From positions 1 through 64,000 of the forward strand of contig CAZFMX010000009.1 of assembly GCA_964520425.1 (NCBI GenBank): a DNA stretch of 64,000 bases, given 5' to 3'. The notes beneath the pieces were generated by a model. The model was not told the DNA's origin and searched no databases. It saw only the letters and a program-made list of their open reading frames with translations. The position numbers and the translations under genes are program-made. Every line of letters begins with the position of its first letter. The first letter of the stretch is position 1. The stretch is from JAFGFY01 sp964520425 (GTDB taxonomy: Bacteria; Desulfobacterota; DSM-4660; Desulfatiglandales; HGW-15). Below, one piece after another: positions 36,101-45,500 of this stretch.

Positions 36101-38277
36101 TTTGTTTTTTGGCCAAATAATATCTGCTCTAGTATGTATGATCCTTTTACCATGTCACTATCATATGCTATTGTATGATCATAAAGAATCTTCAAACTAT
36201 TAGTAGGTATTGTGTCATCGGGATCAATATGAAAAATAAATGATCCTTTTGCCGTCTGTACTCCTCTGTTTCTCGTAGCACCCAACCCAATATTTTCGTC
36301 GTTTTCCAATAAGACAATTCTTGGATCTTTGGCCTTGTATTTTTCAACAATTTTTTGTGAATCGTCTGGTGACTTATCATTGATACAAATGATCTCAAAG
36401 TCAGTCAATGACTGGGAAAGAATACTTTCAAGGCATTGGTCAATTGTGGTTTGTGCGTTGTAAAAAGGAAGTATGACGCTAATTAAAGGTGAATGAGATT
36501 TTGTATCTGAAGTCTTGAGGTCCATATCGTTTGGGCTCAATTTTGTGTTTGTATCCGGCTTTAATAATCTCTGACAATTGCCCAAGTTTTTTGACCAATA
36601 CCATAGACAAGTGTTTGACCATGTGAAAACTATTTTCTTATTTTTGAAAGCGATGGCTGCAAAAGCTTGTGGGAAGTCATCATTCCTCTGTATCTTTAGC
36701 GAATCAAGTAATTGTCCCGTTAAAACAGATTTCCTGGCCAGCCATGCCCCAGGACCAATACAATGTTCTTTATGTTCTTCTTTCTCATTATAGTCCTCTA
36801 ATAACAACAGGTATTGATCATCATCTGGATGGCACAGCTGTTTCTTTCTAATTTCTTTTTGCAAATACTCCTTTGAGAATGAATACACACCGGATTCTTC
36901 TTCCCATACACGAGTGGTTCCAGCATAAACGACATCGGTACCCTTTTCTCTTCTTATGAGATCGACCAACATCTTGAAGTGATTAGGAGCATACTCATTA
37001 TTATCAAGTATGCAGAAGTATCTGCTGGTTAATGATCTTAAGGCCTCCAAATAGTCATTGTTTAGTGTTTCATTGGTTAAAGAGCTTTGAACTATTTTGT
37101 GCTGAAGATTCAATTCAGTGCAGATACTAATGAGAGAACTACCTACATGCATAAGATTGTCATGCACAATAAAAATTATCCGGAGACTTTGAAACGTTTG
37201 CTTATGAAGAGACAATAAGGCTCGCTTAGTTCTTTCAATTGAATTGTCTTTCACCTTGATAATTACATCGATTGTATCATTTTGTCTGGTGTTAGGATTA
37301 TAAGACTTAAACCCTAACGCATACTGCAACTCGTCAAATTGTTGCGTAAAATCTGTTAAGGTTGCTTCTAGCGCGTGGTGTTTGTTGAATATAGTCTGTG
37401 CAGCCTCTACCATTTCATTTGTACGTTTTGGATTTTCTCTTGCCCAGTTCAAATGCTCAAAAATTTGCTCATATAATTCATTGGTTGTTGCATGCCTATC
37501 AACATAAAGTACGGTGTCACCATACGATTCTTTGATGAATTTCAATTCATCACAAATAGCAAGACAACCCGAAGCACATGCGTCAAAAATGCGCATGGAT
37601 GGAATTCCTTCATCATAGTGCTTATCTGATTGAAGACACAACAAAACGCCAGCTTCACGATAAGTATTTAGAAATGTTGTCCCGTCAAACGGTATTGACC
37701 CTTGATATAATCTAGGAAAATCTTTCCAACTATCTGCTGGACCATATATTTTGAAATTTAATTTGTCCGAATTGGTCCCCTGCAATGAATGTGCGTAGTG
37801 AAAAAAGTCACCAATTGAGGATTTTGATGGATCTGTCCGATCATCCCAATTATTACCGGAATAGATCAAGAAACTTGATGGAGTAACGCCTCCTTTTATT
37901 TTTGTTTGATAGCATGAAGGCCAAATCCTGAAGTCGAAGTATGGTTTGCGACAGGATGACATCAACTCTTTTGAATAGTTGGCCAGTTCTTCTGTCGGTG
38001 TAAGGAGGATATCAAAGGAAGATATAGAGGTCATGAATTTTGGGTCCATCATAACTCTTGCAATTGGCGTCCAGAAAGCAAGCGCTGTCATATAGCGTGT
38101 GGCCTTAGCATGAGCAATTGATAAAGATAGAACCATATCAGGTGACCAGGCCTCTATATCGGTATTCTTCATGAAAGATTGAATCTCGATACCTATGTTG
38201 TTGGCCGCGATCTTAATCCGTTGCTGTAATTCGGTTTCTGCGCTTCTAGTCCATGGATTTAAAATAGCTATTTTCAT
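33157..38277 (-). CDS. Giant five-domain glycosyltransferase
   Basis: A 1706-residue protein. The ATG 38277 with TTTGGAG six bases upstream is preferred to the in-frame ATG 38301. Domains in order are: a CgeB-like GT-B domain (1-325; GIPSMRIFDACASGCL); a GT2-like domain (332-560, with ILDNNEYAP at the metal site); a canonical GT2 (600-900; VILPFYNAQTTIDQCL, HIDPDD); a GT4 domain (965-1390) with the Cys-rich FTGGCHYSNGCQ...CRECPQLGG insert and VFPSREDNAPLTVAESL; and a further GT2 (1409-1660; IVTPCRNAADTIDKT, VNAGD). The last domain matches residues 315-560 of the protein at 17915. A single chain could assemble much of a repeating unit. No membrane segment is seen. Confidence 0.88.
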   Translation of the reverse strand: MKIAILNPWTRSAETELQQRIKIAANNIGIEIQSFMKNTDIEAWSPDMVLSLSIAHAKATRYMTALAFWTPIARVMMDPKFMTSISSFDILLTPTEELANYSKELMSSCRKPYFDFRIWPSCYQTKIKGGVTPSSFLIYSGNNWDDRTDPSKSSIGDFFHYAHSLQGTNSDKLNFKIYGPADSWKDFPRLYQGSIPFDGTTFLNTYREAGVLLCLQSDKHYDEGIPSMRIFDACASGCLAICDELKFIKESYGDTVLYVDRHATTNELYEQIFEHLNWARENPKRTNEMVEAAQTIFNKHHALEATLTDFTQQFDELQYALGFKSYNPNTRQNDTIDVIIKVKDNSIERTKRALLSLHKQTFQSLRIIFIVHDNLMHVGSSLISICTELNLQHKIVQSSLTNETLNNDYLEALRSLTSRYFCILDNNEYAPNHFKMLVDLIRREKGTDVVYAGTTRVWEEESGVYSFSKEYLQKEIRKKQLCHPDDDQYLLLLEDYNEKEEHKEHCIGPGAWLARKSVLTGQLLDSLKIQRNDDFPQAFAAIAFKNKKIVFTWSNTCLWYWSKNLGNCQRLLKPDTNTKLSPNDMDLKTSDTKSHSPLISVILPFYNAQTTIDQCLESILSQSLTDFEIICINDKSPDDSQKIVEKYKAKDPRIVLLENDENIGLGATRNRGVQTAKGSFIFHIDPDDTIPTNSLKILYDHTIAYDSDMVKGSYILEQILFGQKTKKSIKSMCKDAPLIINTSLRKMPELLSNTTGHWSYLYKTSFAKKVPYPTDLKMGQDSIFLVHALTKAEKITVIDKIVYHYRKNVSSAMNTFNFRKYMDTLEWRKRAWQSLNEANLKSLGDRMLQSYWADAFFKNMPVILSKEEIVIFFKKYREAINEANIQAFNNKTSLFLKKLFQLIEKNSDDDAYWLLVNPIDITDDGTPMIYWNDNETTKLDSIKHYNKMRFQKDGHKSFKNRNTSLRVLTLSTFDSGGAGTGSQRRVAALREYELDARILSLVVRMLDIKHVGQIQPVFGPFTAGYKRAWNVVDEYAIQRPKNAPGYCASELWSMITSVVDMRQMESLIDQYDIIHLHWIVGMLDYIHMAEILENKAVVWTLADMNPFTGGCHYSNGCQEFMRECRECPQLGGQSNLAHEQWRIKKQAYDKLDIHFIFPSKWLAELASKSSLLAKKQLHVIPNAFPITQFLPVDKVKARRKLKLPLNKELILFAAASLTNHRKGYDLLQNGIKQFCTNFNSDNVEAIVFGNGNLNLEIPVHNLGYLTENESISLAYSAADVYVFPSREDNAPLTVAESLLCGTPVVGFPIGNLPEFIEHKKTGFFAEYLNVEDIAKGINWALNEVKINPHIKELCRQAAVNHHNPRISARRHQSLYHKILNKIEEKNKQEHFSENLTNNRIVSIGATSLPNKPKYYIVTPCRNAADTIDKTIRSIVAQAGDLEIYYYVNDRGSTDGTLDILKHWDSKITEGNTNINCHRVKFFWSCTSDQGKYDAIREAFDNMFVDVQDFMAWVNAGDILLPHALSTISRIIDAYPDLNWISGPKSAIEFDSSISLKDTPTPTTVIREGLCDGYHWDLLQNVVMFFKKGLWFKSKHALRGFKLAGDWSLCREFAKHAEYVECEKPLSAQTYFKINESTSYFNEYKKEINTELKVSYRTEAFARLRQNKNLQRYLIKMENSSGKAVLEEDQESVEIEFKKRMNRITMN

Positions 38278-38506
38278 TCTATCTCCAAATGTCTGCTGCA
38301 TAATAACACTTTTCGCTATTCTTGAAAAATGGAAAACACATTCGTCTATTTGAATTAACTCGAGTATATCTTATTTAGCAGACAAAAAGATGTGGCGTCT
38401 TTTTATTACGGATTGAACTTCAGGAAGAGTAATCGTCTTTAAATGATCATTGTCTGATGTATTATGACACCATATTGGGATATTGATGAAAAAGCCACAC
38501 TATTTG

Positions 38507-38671
38507 CTAATACTCATATGAATATATCAACGCCGGCTTTCCGAAGACTCTTATCAGTTCCTTGGCGGTTCCAACAATAATTTCTCGCATGCGTGTTCCA
38601 TGTCCAGCAGCAGGGATAATCATTGAAGTGACAGGATTTTGGTCGTTTCTTGGTATAAGTTGATTTCTCAT
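38507..38671 (-). pseudogene. N-terminal relic of a sugar nucleotidyltransferase
   Basis: A 54-codon frame directly downstream of the epimerase gene encodes MIIPAAGHGTRM then TAKELIRVFGKPALIYS. This is the start of GalU/RmlA-type NTP-transferases (IIPAAGxGTRM...PKELxxVxGKPxI). It then stops, so the remaining 200 or so residues are gone. Gene order suggests an NDP-sugar cassette that lost its second enzyme. Confidence 0.75.
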
Positions 38672-38705
38672 TTCCTGAGCAGGGAGGAAACATGAATGAT
38701 GTAGT

Positions 38706-39638
38706 TTATGTTTGAAATCTGGTTTGGAACCATTCCCAGGTTGTTTTCAAACCCTGCTTGAGTTCTATGGATGGATTAAAGTCCAATCCATCTTTTGCTC
38801 TGGAGATATCACAATAGGTGGTATGAATTTCACCGGCACGGAAATCGTGATACTTCACTTTGATTTCGGCATCTCCGTTGATAACTTCTCGCATAAGCTC
38901 GATAAGTTGATTGATGCTGGTGGGGATGCCGGTACCGAGCTGAAATACGCCAGACACTTCCTTCTCCATTGCATTCTTTATACCTTGACAAATATCTTCG
39001 ACAAAAATGTAATCACGAATCTGCGACCCGTCACCATACACATTTACCGACTGGCTTGCTAGAATATTTTTGAAAAATGCCGCAACAACACTACCTTTAT
39101 GGAAAGAACGTGGGCCGTAGACATTAGAAAATCGCAAAGATGAAGCCTTTAAACCATAGGATCCCCCATAGGCTGAGCAGTACCCCTCTACCGCGAGTTT
39201 CGACGCTCCATAGGGTGATATTGGCTCCGGTACCATTTTCTCATGTACCGGAGGATCAACATCACCGAGGATTGCCCCACCTGTCGAAGCATTTACCAAT
39301 ATTGGAATGTTATACTCCCTTATGGTATTGAGGACGTTTAGAGTACCAACTACATTGACCTCGAAGTTTTTGTTGGGGTTATCAATGGAATCCAATACAC
39401 GAGTATCAGCAGCAAGATGTATTACCGCGTCAACACCTTTAAAAACATCTAAGAGAATTTCTTTGTCTCTGATATCACCGAAAACGAATTTAACATCAAA
39501 CTCTGAAATATATTCTCTTTTGCCGAGCGTTTCATTGTCCAGGACTATGATCTGTGCTTCTATATTTTCTCTCTCTAGAAAGTTGATTAAATTGGTGCCA
39601 ATGAAACCGCATCCTCCAGTTATAACAATTTTCTTCAT
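38706..39638 (-). CDS. NAD-dependent sugar-nucleotide epimerase/dehydratase
   Basis: A 310-residue extended short-chain dehydrogenase. GGCGFIGTN (8-16) binds NAD, NASTGGA supplies the catalytic Ser and YGASKLAVEG the Tyr-x3-Lys. RFSNVYGP and the C-terminal GxxxxTWEWF fit the UDP-glucose 4-epimerase / WbpP branch. The exact substrate cannot be fixed. A near-ideal Shine-Dalgarno, AGGAGGTGAT, lies right before the ATG and coincides with the end of the SqdB-like fragment upstream (ATGA overlap at 39635-39638). Confidence 0.88.
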   Translation of the reverse strand: MKKIVITGGCGFIGTNLINFLERENIEAQIIVLDNETLGKREYISEFDVKFVFGDIRDKEILLDVFKGVDAVIHLAADTRVLDSIDNPNKNFEVNVVGTLNVLNTIREYNIPILVNASTGGAILGDVDPPVHEKMVPEPISPYGASKLAVEGYCSAYGGSYGLKASSLRFSNVYGPRSFHKGSVVAAFFKNILASQSVNVYGDGSQIRDYIFVEDICQGIKNAMEKEVSGVFQLGTGIPTSINQLIELMREVINGDAEIKVKYHDFRAGEIHTTYCDISRAKDGLDFNPSIELKQGLKTTWEWFQTRFQT

Positions 39639-39823
39639 ATCACCTCCTGAATACTAATCTCAGAGCCTACATCCAAACCTACATTTTTATTATAGAAATA
39701 GAACAAAAGAGCGTCCTGAGTCTTGGTCATGTGATATATGCTTCCCGGACTTACAGGATATAAGATGTCTAGCTCTTTTTGACATAACGGTAATCCTCCA
39801 AATTGTGTAATATTTGCGTTTTG
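39635..39823 (-). pseudogene. Internal fragment of a SqdB-like epimerase
   Basis: The frame reads QKELDILYPVSPGSIYHMTK then TQDALLFYFYNKNVGLDV. It matches residues around the active-site Tyr-x3-Lys of the SqdB-like protein at 46000-47244 (MEIMYPASPGSVYHTTKTQD and then ALFFYFYNKNDDL). Both ends of the gene are missing. The fragment is inserted between the Nudix-like gene and the epimerase gene and marks a recombination joint. Confidence 0.75.
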
Positions 39824-39828
39824 GATAC

Positions 39829-40374
39829 CTAAGAATTCTGTCTCAAAATCCATTCCAAAAGTGTGCAGTGGCATTGCATGTAGCAAAGTTTGGAAAAAAC
39901 CTTATCAACCCCTTCTGTATCAGTTGACTCCATGATACCTATCAAATCGAAATACAAAATAGATGAACTTCTGATAATAGCTTCAAAAGAAAAGACTCTT
40001 TGGCTCGAAAATGAACTGTCAACAATCCACCCATCTTTGTTAATTGATGTCAACTTTTCCACATCATTTTGGAAAATATGAAGCTCACGCTGAAGTATCT
40101 TATATGCAGTTTCTTGATGGGTTAATGCATCTTCGTGCCTTCCTCCCGGAAAATCATATGTGAACTCCTCAATTCCATGACGATAACTTGGCTTTAATAG
40201 AATTAACTTATTCCTATATATAGGTATCACAATCACAGAGTCAGCTCTCTTAACTCTCCAATATGTTAACCTTTGGCCCTCTTCATCAAGGAGATATTCA
40301 CCAGTCAACTCTATCCAACGATTATCTATTGAAACAATTGATTCTAGAAGTTTCCATTTTGATTTAATTGTCAT
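39829..40374 (-). CDS. Nudix-fold protein, apparently without catalytic glutamates
   Basis: A 181-residue protein whose overall pattern resembles ADP-ribose pyrophosphatase-type Nudix proteins (VIVIPIYRNKLILLKPSYR; FDFPGGRHE-like DFPGGRHED). The Nudix box should read G-x5-E-x7-REUxEExGU. Here it starts GGRHEDALTHQETAYKILQREL but continues HIFQND, so the two metal-binding Glu after REL are absent. It may bind but not hydrolyse nucleotides, or may be decaying. It lies just upstream of recombination debris. Confidence 0.6.
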   Translation of the reverse strand: MTIKSKWKLLESIVSIDNRWIELTGEYLLDEEGQRLTYWRVKRADSVIVIPIYRNKLILLKPSYRHGIEEFTYDFPGGRHEDALTHQETAYKILQRELHIFQNDVEKLTSINKDGWIVDSSFSSQRVFSFEAIIRSSSILYFDLIGIMESTDTEGVDKVFSKLCYMQCHCTLLEWILRQNS

Positions 40375-40397
40375 AAGAGAATGAAGTTAACCCAATT

Positions 40398-42467
40398 TTA
40401 ATAATTGCGATTGTAGTATATTCGCATGTAAAAGGCAAGGGTAGTGCTTACCGAAATCTGACAATTCCTTAAATAAAATTCAACACTTCCGTCCGTCAGC
40501 CTTCTAGCCATCTCCCTGTCTTTACTGATCTCCTGCACAGCATCCGCTATACCTTCTCCATCTGGTTCATCCAGCACATATCCTTCCCGCCCATGCTCCA
40601 ATTTTAGACCCAGGTTGGTGCGGGATAGGATTACAGGCCGACCCATGGCAAAATATTCGGGCAGCTTAGTAGGGATGTGCTGGTCGTTGATTTGGCTGGG
40701 AGTGTCGGGCTGGACCAGTACATTTGCTGAAGCCAAGATTTCCGGAAGGTGGCTGCGGTCAACCCATCCCAAGTTCTGTTCATGGGATGTAATCCACGGC
40801 TCGCAACCTAATTCTACATCATTGATCCCTGTACGGATGAGTATCGCTGGGCAATCCTTTTCGTTTAAGATGGCTACGGCACGATATAATTCCCGCACGT
40901 CCTCACGATTGCCAGTATGAACATTGCCTGTGAAGACGATAACCATGTAATTATCTGGAATACCAAGTTTTTTACGAAAGGTCAGATTCAGAGGGCGGGG
41001 GTAGAATAGGCGTTCATCAACAACTGGTGGCAGAATGGCGTACGGGACACTTGAACCATTGAAGGTATTTAGTGTCTCTATGGCTAAAGTCAGGGCTTGC
41101 ACTTCCTGCAACCATTTCCGCCCCCTTGTGGGATGGTAACACTCTTCTGGAATGATTTCATCCAGTTCTTGTCTCGCAAGTCTTTTCAATTCGGAGAAAG
41201 GCCTTCCCAGAGTCACTTCTGTTCGATATTCTTCATTCTCTTGCATATGGATGATTATCGGACAGGGATGTTTTTCGCGAATGGATTCCACAAATAGTCG
41301 GACAATCTCTCGCGGCGTCCATGCATGGATAATGTCTGGAGTCTGGCCATTGGAAAAAGGAAAGCCGTTCTCGCGGATGGAAGAAAAGGTCAATTGAGGG
41401 ATACTTGAATTGTATTGGATCGCTGGATTGTTATCCGTGATTCCTGTCATCCCGTTACTTTCTCTAGGCACAGCTATAAGACAACTAGCACCTTGTGCTT
41501 GTAACATACGAGCTAGTTGATGAGCTTGATACCCCATGCTGCTATCCACAGGAACAGGTAATACAAAAAGGATATTCAGATCGAGCTCTTCTATTCCTGT
41601 GTCAGGCTGCGATTGGACCGCCGGTCGTGGTTGGGGTAATCTGTCAGATAAAGCATCCATAATTGAATCGGCTCTTTCCCCCATCCGACGCTTAAAGGTC
41701 TCGACATCTTTAGCTAGATTTTCTTGTTCTTTGGAATCATGATGACTCTTTCTGATGCGATGAAGGAATTTCTCATTAATGCAATAGGTGTTCTTTTTCA
41801 ATTCTTCTTTTATTAGCAAGCAGAGATCCACATCCTCAAATCCGCAATCATACTCCGCATAAAACCCGTGAACCGCTTCAAAATCTGTCTTACGGCAGAG
41901 CATAAAAGCCCCTGTCACGGCCGGGTAAAATCCATTCTTGAATTCTTTGCTTTCTCCTATCGAGTTATGGTTGATTAAGATGGGGCGATAAAACTCGCTA
42001 TCATTATCCCATTCAAAAGTAATGCCAGTATGTTGGACTCTCGGTTCCTTACCTGTTGTGAGGTTCTCCGGGTCATCATCCAAGCGTATACCGATCACAC
42101 CGATACCGGGATCAGAAAGCTTCTCAACGGCGATAGGTAATACATCTGTCGTATAAATGATATCGTCATGAAGGAAGAGTAAATATGGGAAACGTGCTTT
42201 TTTTGACGCGAAGTTTTTGGATTCGGCAAAGGAGGAATGATTGGATCGTCTGATCACACGGATGAAGATATTTTTTGCGTATTTGGCGATCACACTTGAA
42301 ATATCTTCTTCATTGTTTTGGTTAACGATGATAAATTCAATCGGTCGATAGGTGTTCTTTTGCAGGAACGTTTTCAACAGTTGCTCGATACTATCCACCC
42401 GATTTCTTATGACAACAATGATCGAGACACCTTTCAGTACTTCCTGTGAAATCAATTGATCAACCAT
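40398..42467 (-). CDS. Fused glycosyltransferase GT2-GT4
   Basis: A 689-residue protein. Residues 10-265 are a GT2 domain of the rhamnosyl/galactofuranosyl-like type (SIIVVIRNRVDSIEQLL, FLHDDI at the metal site, DCGFEDVDLCL). Residues about 300-685 are a GT4 domain (ILFVLPVPVDSSMGYQAHQL, DIIHAWTP, VIVFTGNVHTGN, TKLPEYFAMGRPVI). The ATG 42467 follows a strong terminator-like hairpin at 42495-42537, so this gene either has its own promoter or depends on readthrough. Confidence 0.87.
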   Translation of the reverse strand: MVDQLISQEVLKGVSIIVVIRNRVDSIEQLLKTFLQKNTYRPIEFIIVNQNNEEDISSVIAKYAKNIFIRVIRRSNHSSFAESKNFASKKARFPYLLFLHDDIIYTTDVLPIAVEKLSDPGIGVIGIRLDDDPENLTTGKEPRVQHTGITFEWDNDSEFYRPILINHNSIGESKEFKNGFYPAVTGAFMLCRKTDFEAVHGFYAEYDCGFEDVDLCLLIKEELKKNTYCINEKFLHRIRKSHHDSKEQENLAKDVETFKRRMGERADSIMDALSDRLPQPRPAVQSQPDTGIEELDLNILFVLPVPVDSSMGYQAHQLARMLQAQGASCLIAVPRESNGMTGITDNNPAIQYNSSIPQLTFSSIRENGFPFSNGQTPDIIHAWTPREIVRLFVESIREKHPCPIIIHMQENEEYRTEVTLGRPFSELKRLARQELDEIIPEECYHPTRGRKWLQEVQALTLAIETLNTFNGSSVPYAILPPVVDERLFYPRPLNLTFRKKLGIPDNYMVIVFTGNVHTGNREDVRELYRAVAILNEKDCPAILIRTGINDVELGCEPWITSHEQNLGWVDRSHLPEILASANVLVQPDTPSQINDQHIPTKLPEYFAMGRPVILSRTNLGLKLEHGREGYVLDEPDGEGIADAVQEISKDREMARRLTDGSVEFYLRNCQISVSTTLAFYMRIYYNRNY

Positions 42468-42494
42468 CCATTCTTGCCTTATGAACTGCCATTC

Positions 42495-42537
42495 AAAAAG
42501 GAGGCCTTTGGCTTTTCTGTTTGGCCTCTTCCTTTTT
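42495..42537 (-). terminator. Intrinsic terminator after the coiled-coil sulfotransferase gene
   Basis: On the minus strand GAGGCC (42528-42523) pairs with GGCCTC (42506-42501), extended outward by A/U-rich pairing, and ends in CCTTTTT. It lies 22 bases after the stop at 42559 and before the GT2-GT4 gene at 42467. The plus strand also ends in a U-run, so it may work in both directions. Confidence 0.65.
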
Positions 42538-42558
42538 CAAATAATACTCCTGCACTTA

Positions 42559-45500
42559 TCATACCCCATCAGGCAACTGTTGGGTCTTTTCAAACTGATC
42601 AAAAATCTCCTCGATTTGTCTTGGCCCCGAGATGTTCTTTTTGCCTATGCGCAATTTCTCCAATGAATGGCCGGCAGCGTTAGCCAATCTGAATTTCCAG
42701 GTGGCTGCCAAGAATTCATAGGCGTATTTCAGGTCCAGAATCCATGTGGTCAATTGTTCATTCTCAGATTTTAACCTGCGGTTGTCTTCCCGCAATTGTT
42801 CAGCAGTCAGGACACTAGAATGATCTTGAAGCTGCATTCCTTCTCGAACCCCCATATGCATCACGCTTTGTCGCTTCTTTTCGAATTCCTCAAAAACAGC
42901 CTGAATCTGTTTTATCGCCGAGGGGTTGTCGTGACGAAGGCGAAACGTCTCGAAAGATCGGCTAGCGGCATAGGCTGATTTCCATTTCCAGGTGCCAGCC
43001 ATGAATTGATACGCGTGTTTTAATTCCAGCATCCAGATGATCAGTCGTTTATTCTCCTCGTTCAACCGGTGATTGTTTTCCTCCTCTTCTCTTGCAGTCA
43101 TTAAAAAAGAGTGATACTCAGATACTCGTTCCTCATCGGACTTCAAGCGCGTCTCAATTTCTTTCAAGGTCTCCTGTTTGAGATGGATCTGTTTCTCTAG
43201 ATCATCGATCTGTGCCAGGGATTCATTTTCTACATCCTGCAACGCCTCGAAATACTGCTGGGAACGATCTTCCTCGGACCTCAATCGCATCTCAATTTTT
43301 TCCAAGGCTTCTTGTTTGAGATGGATCTGTTTCTCCAGATCATCGATCTGAGCCAGGGATTCATTTTTTGCATCCTGCAACGCCCTGAAATACTGCTGGG
43401 AAAGATCCTCCTCGGACTTCAAGCGCGTCTCAATTTCTTCCAAGGCCTCCTGTTTGTGACGAATCTGTTTCTCCAGATCATCGATCTGTGCTAGAGATTC
43501 GCTTTCTGAATCCTGTAAAGCCTTGAAATACTGTTGGGAAAGATCTTCTTGGGAAGCGAGTCGTTTTTCAAGCGTAGCGACAGCGTGGTCTTTATCATCC
43601 ACCTCTGATTTCAATTTTTCGACTTGCTCCTGGGCTTTCTCCAGCTGGGCCCGGGCCTCCTGTTCCTTGGTTTGCAAAACCTCCACTTTTTGGCTCAATT
43701 GCTGTTCCAGGTCCTTGGCTTGCTCCTGGGCCTTCTCCAGCTGAGCCCGGGCTTCGCTTTCCTTGGCCTGTAAAACCTCAGCTTTTTGGCTCAATTGCTG
43801 TTCCAGGTCTTTGGCTTGCTCCTGGGCCTTCTCCAGCTGAGCCCGGGCTTCGCTTTCCTTGGCCTGNNNNNNNNNNNNNNNNNNNNNNNNNNNNNNNNNN
43901 NNNNNNNNNNNNNNNNNNNNNNNNNNNNNNNNNNNNNNNNNNNNNNNNNNNNNNNNNNNNNNNNNNTGGCTTGCTCCTGGGCCTTCTCCAGCTGAGCCCG
44001 GGCTTCGCTTTCCTTGGCCTGCAAAACCTCCACTTTTTGGCTCAATTGCTGTTCCAGATTTTTGGCCTGCTCCTGGGCCTTCTCCAACTGGGCCCGGGCC
44101 TCCTGTTCCTTGACCTGCAAAACCTCAGCTTTTTGGCTCAATTGCTGTTCCAGGTCTTTGGCTTGCTCCTGGGCCTTCTCCAAATGAGTCTGATTTTCCT
44201 TTTCCTTCTGAATCAGTTTTTCTGTTTCCCTATTCATTTGTTTCCAGGCATCATTGAGGGTTGCCTGATTCCGCGTTGCCTTGATCCAGACTTTGAGTTG
44301 CATCGGGCAGTCCGGTAGATCGGGCAGCACCGGCAGTCGCAAGGAAACATTCCTGCCTGTACAGACCAAGACCAGCCCTTTTTCCGCTGATAGAATAAAT
44401 CCCTCTCCTTCGATGGCGCACTGCTCGAACCGCTCCTTATCTTGGGCAACCCACAAAACCTCCCCGGTTACTGCATGGATCAGCTTGACGCTTGAAATAG
44501 ACACCATTCCCCGGGTGTTTAGTGGGTCCAGCCGGAGCTGCTTGGTGCGCATATGGTCGGGCTGGGGGACATCCCATGTGACGATTTGCCATTCGTTGGG
44601 GGCAAGGAGCATTTTGTGGGAATTCTCTTCTGAGTATTGATCGTTCTCCTTTCCTGAGCCCGGGTAATAGATCTGAGCATAAAGGATATCAGCGTCATTG
44701 GAGGCGGCCAGTAAACGACGTTGGCGCAGCAGTTCCTGGTCCAGTTCGGCTTGTTCATAGCGTCCGATCTCTCCCAGCAGGTTATTGAAGATCTCCACGG
44801 TATGACTGCGTGCTATTCGAGCCTGTGGAGCGGAGTCTACGGCAGCCACCAGTGGCAAATCAGAGAATGCCTCTTTCTCCTCCATGTCGCGATGCTTGTT
44901 CGGGGCTTCAAGGGCCGTCACCTGGTTGAGGCGAAACTGCTCATACATCCAGGCATAGGGGACAAATGCCTGATCCGAAGAAGAGGCATCGCCGTCTCTC
45001 ACATGGTGCCTCTTGAGATCCGACCTCGCAAAATCGGTGAGGAGATTCACATACTGCAAAGGGCTATTCGGCAGGTCAACTTTCAAGGATTCGGAGATCC
45101 TGAGAAGGGACGAAACCGGATCGGCCAGGAGTTGGTCATAGGTAAGTAGAGTGTGGGGATGTTCATGACTGGCGCGTAGGGCATCCCGGTTGTAGGCCAG
45201 CCATAAAAGATGGCCCTTGAATAACTCCGTAGATTGGTGCGCCTTTAAGGAGCAGGCTACTTCATAAGGATGGCGGATTATGTGGACAAAACAGGGGACG
45301 ACATCCAGGCCTGCCAGTACCTTGGACCATAATGGCATGACCCGACACAGACGAGGGTCCTTGACAGCCCATAAGCCTTTTCCCAGGAACTGCTCTTCAA
45401 TGATTTGAGCTATTTTCACTGCTGCCCGCTCCGCCGCCTCACTTTCCACCCAACCCTCTGGTAGACTCCCCACCATATTCCAACGGCATCCAAGGTCCCG

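Noticed and set aside
43620..44190. Possible CRISPR-like array because of regular near-identical units
   Set aside because: The 96-base units are contiguous, in frame and encode a coiled coil; there are no spacers.
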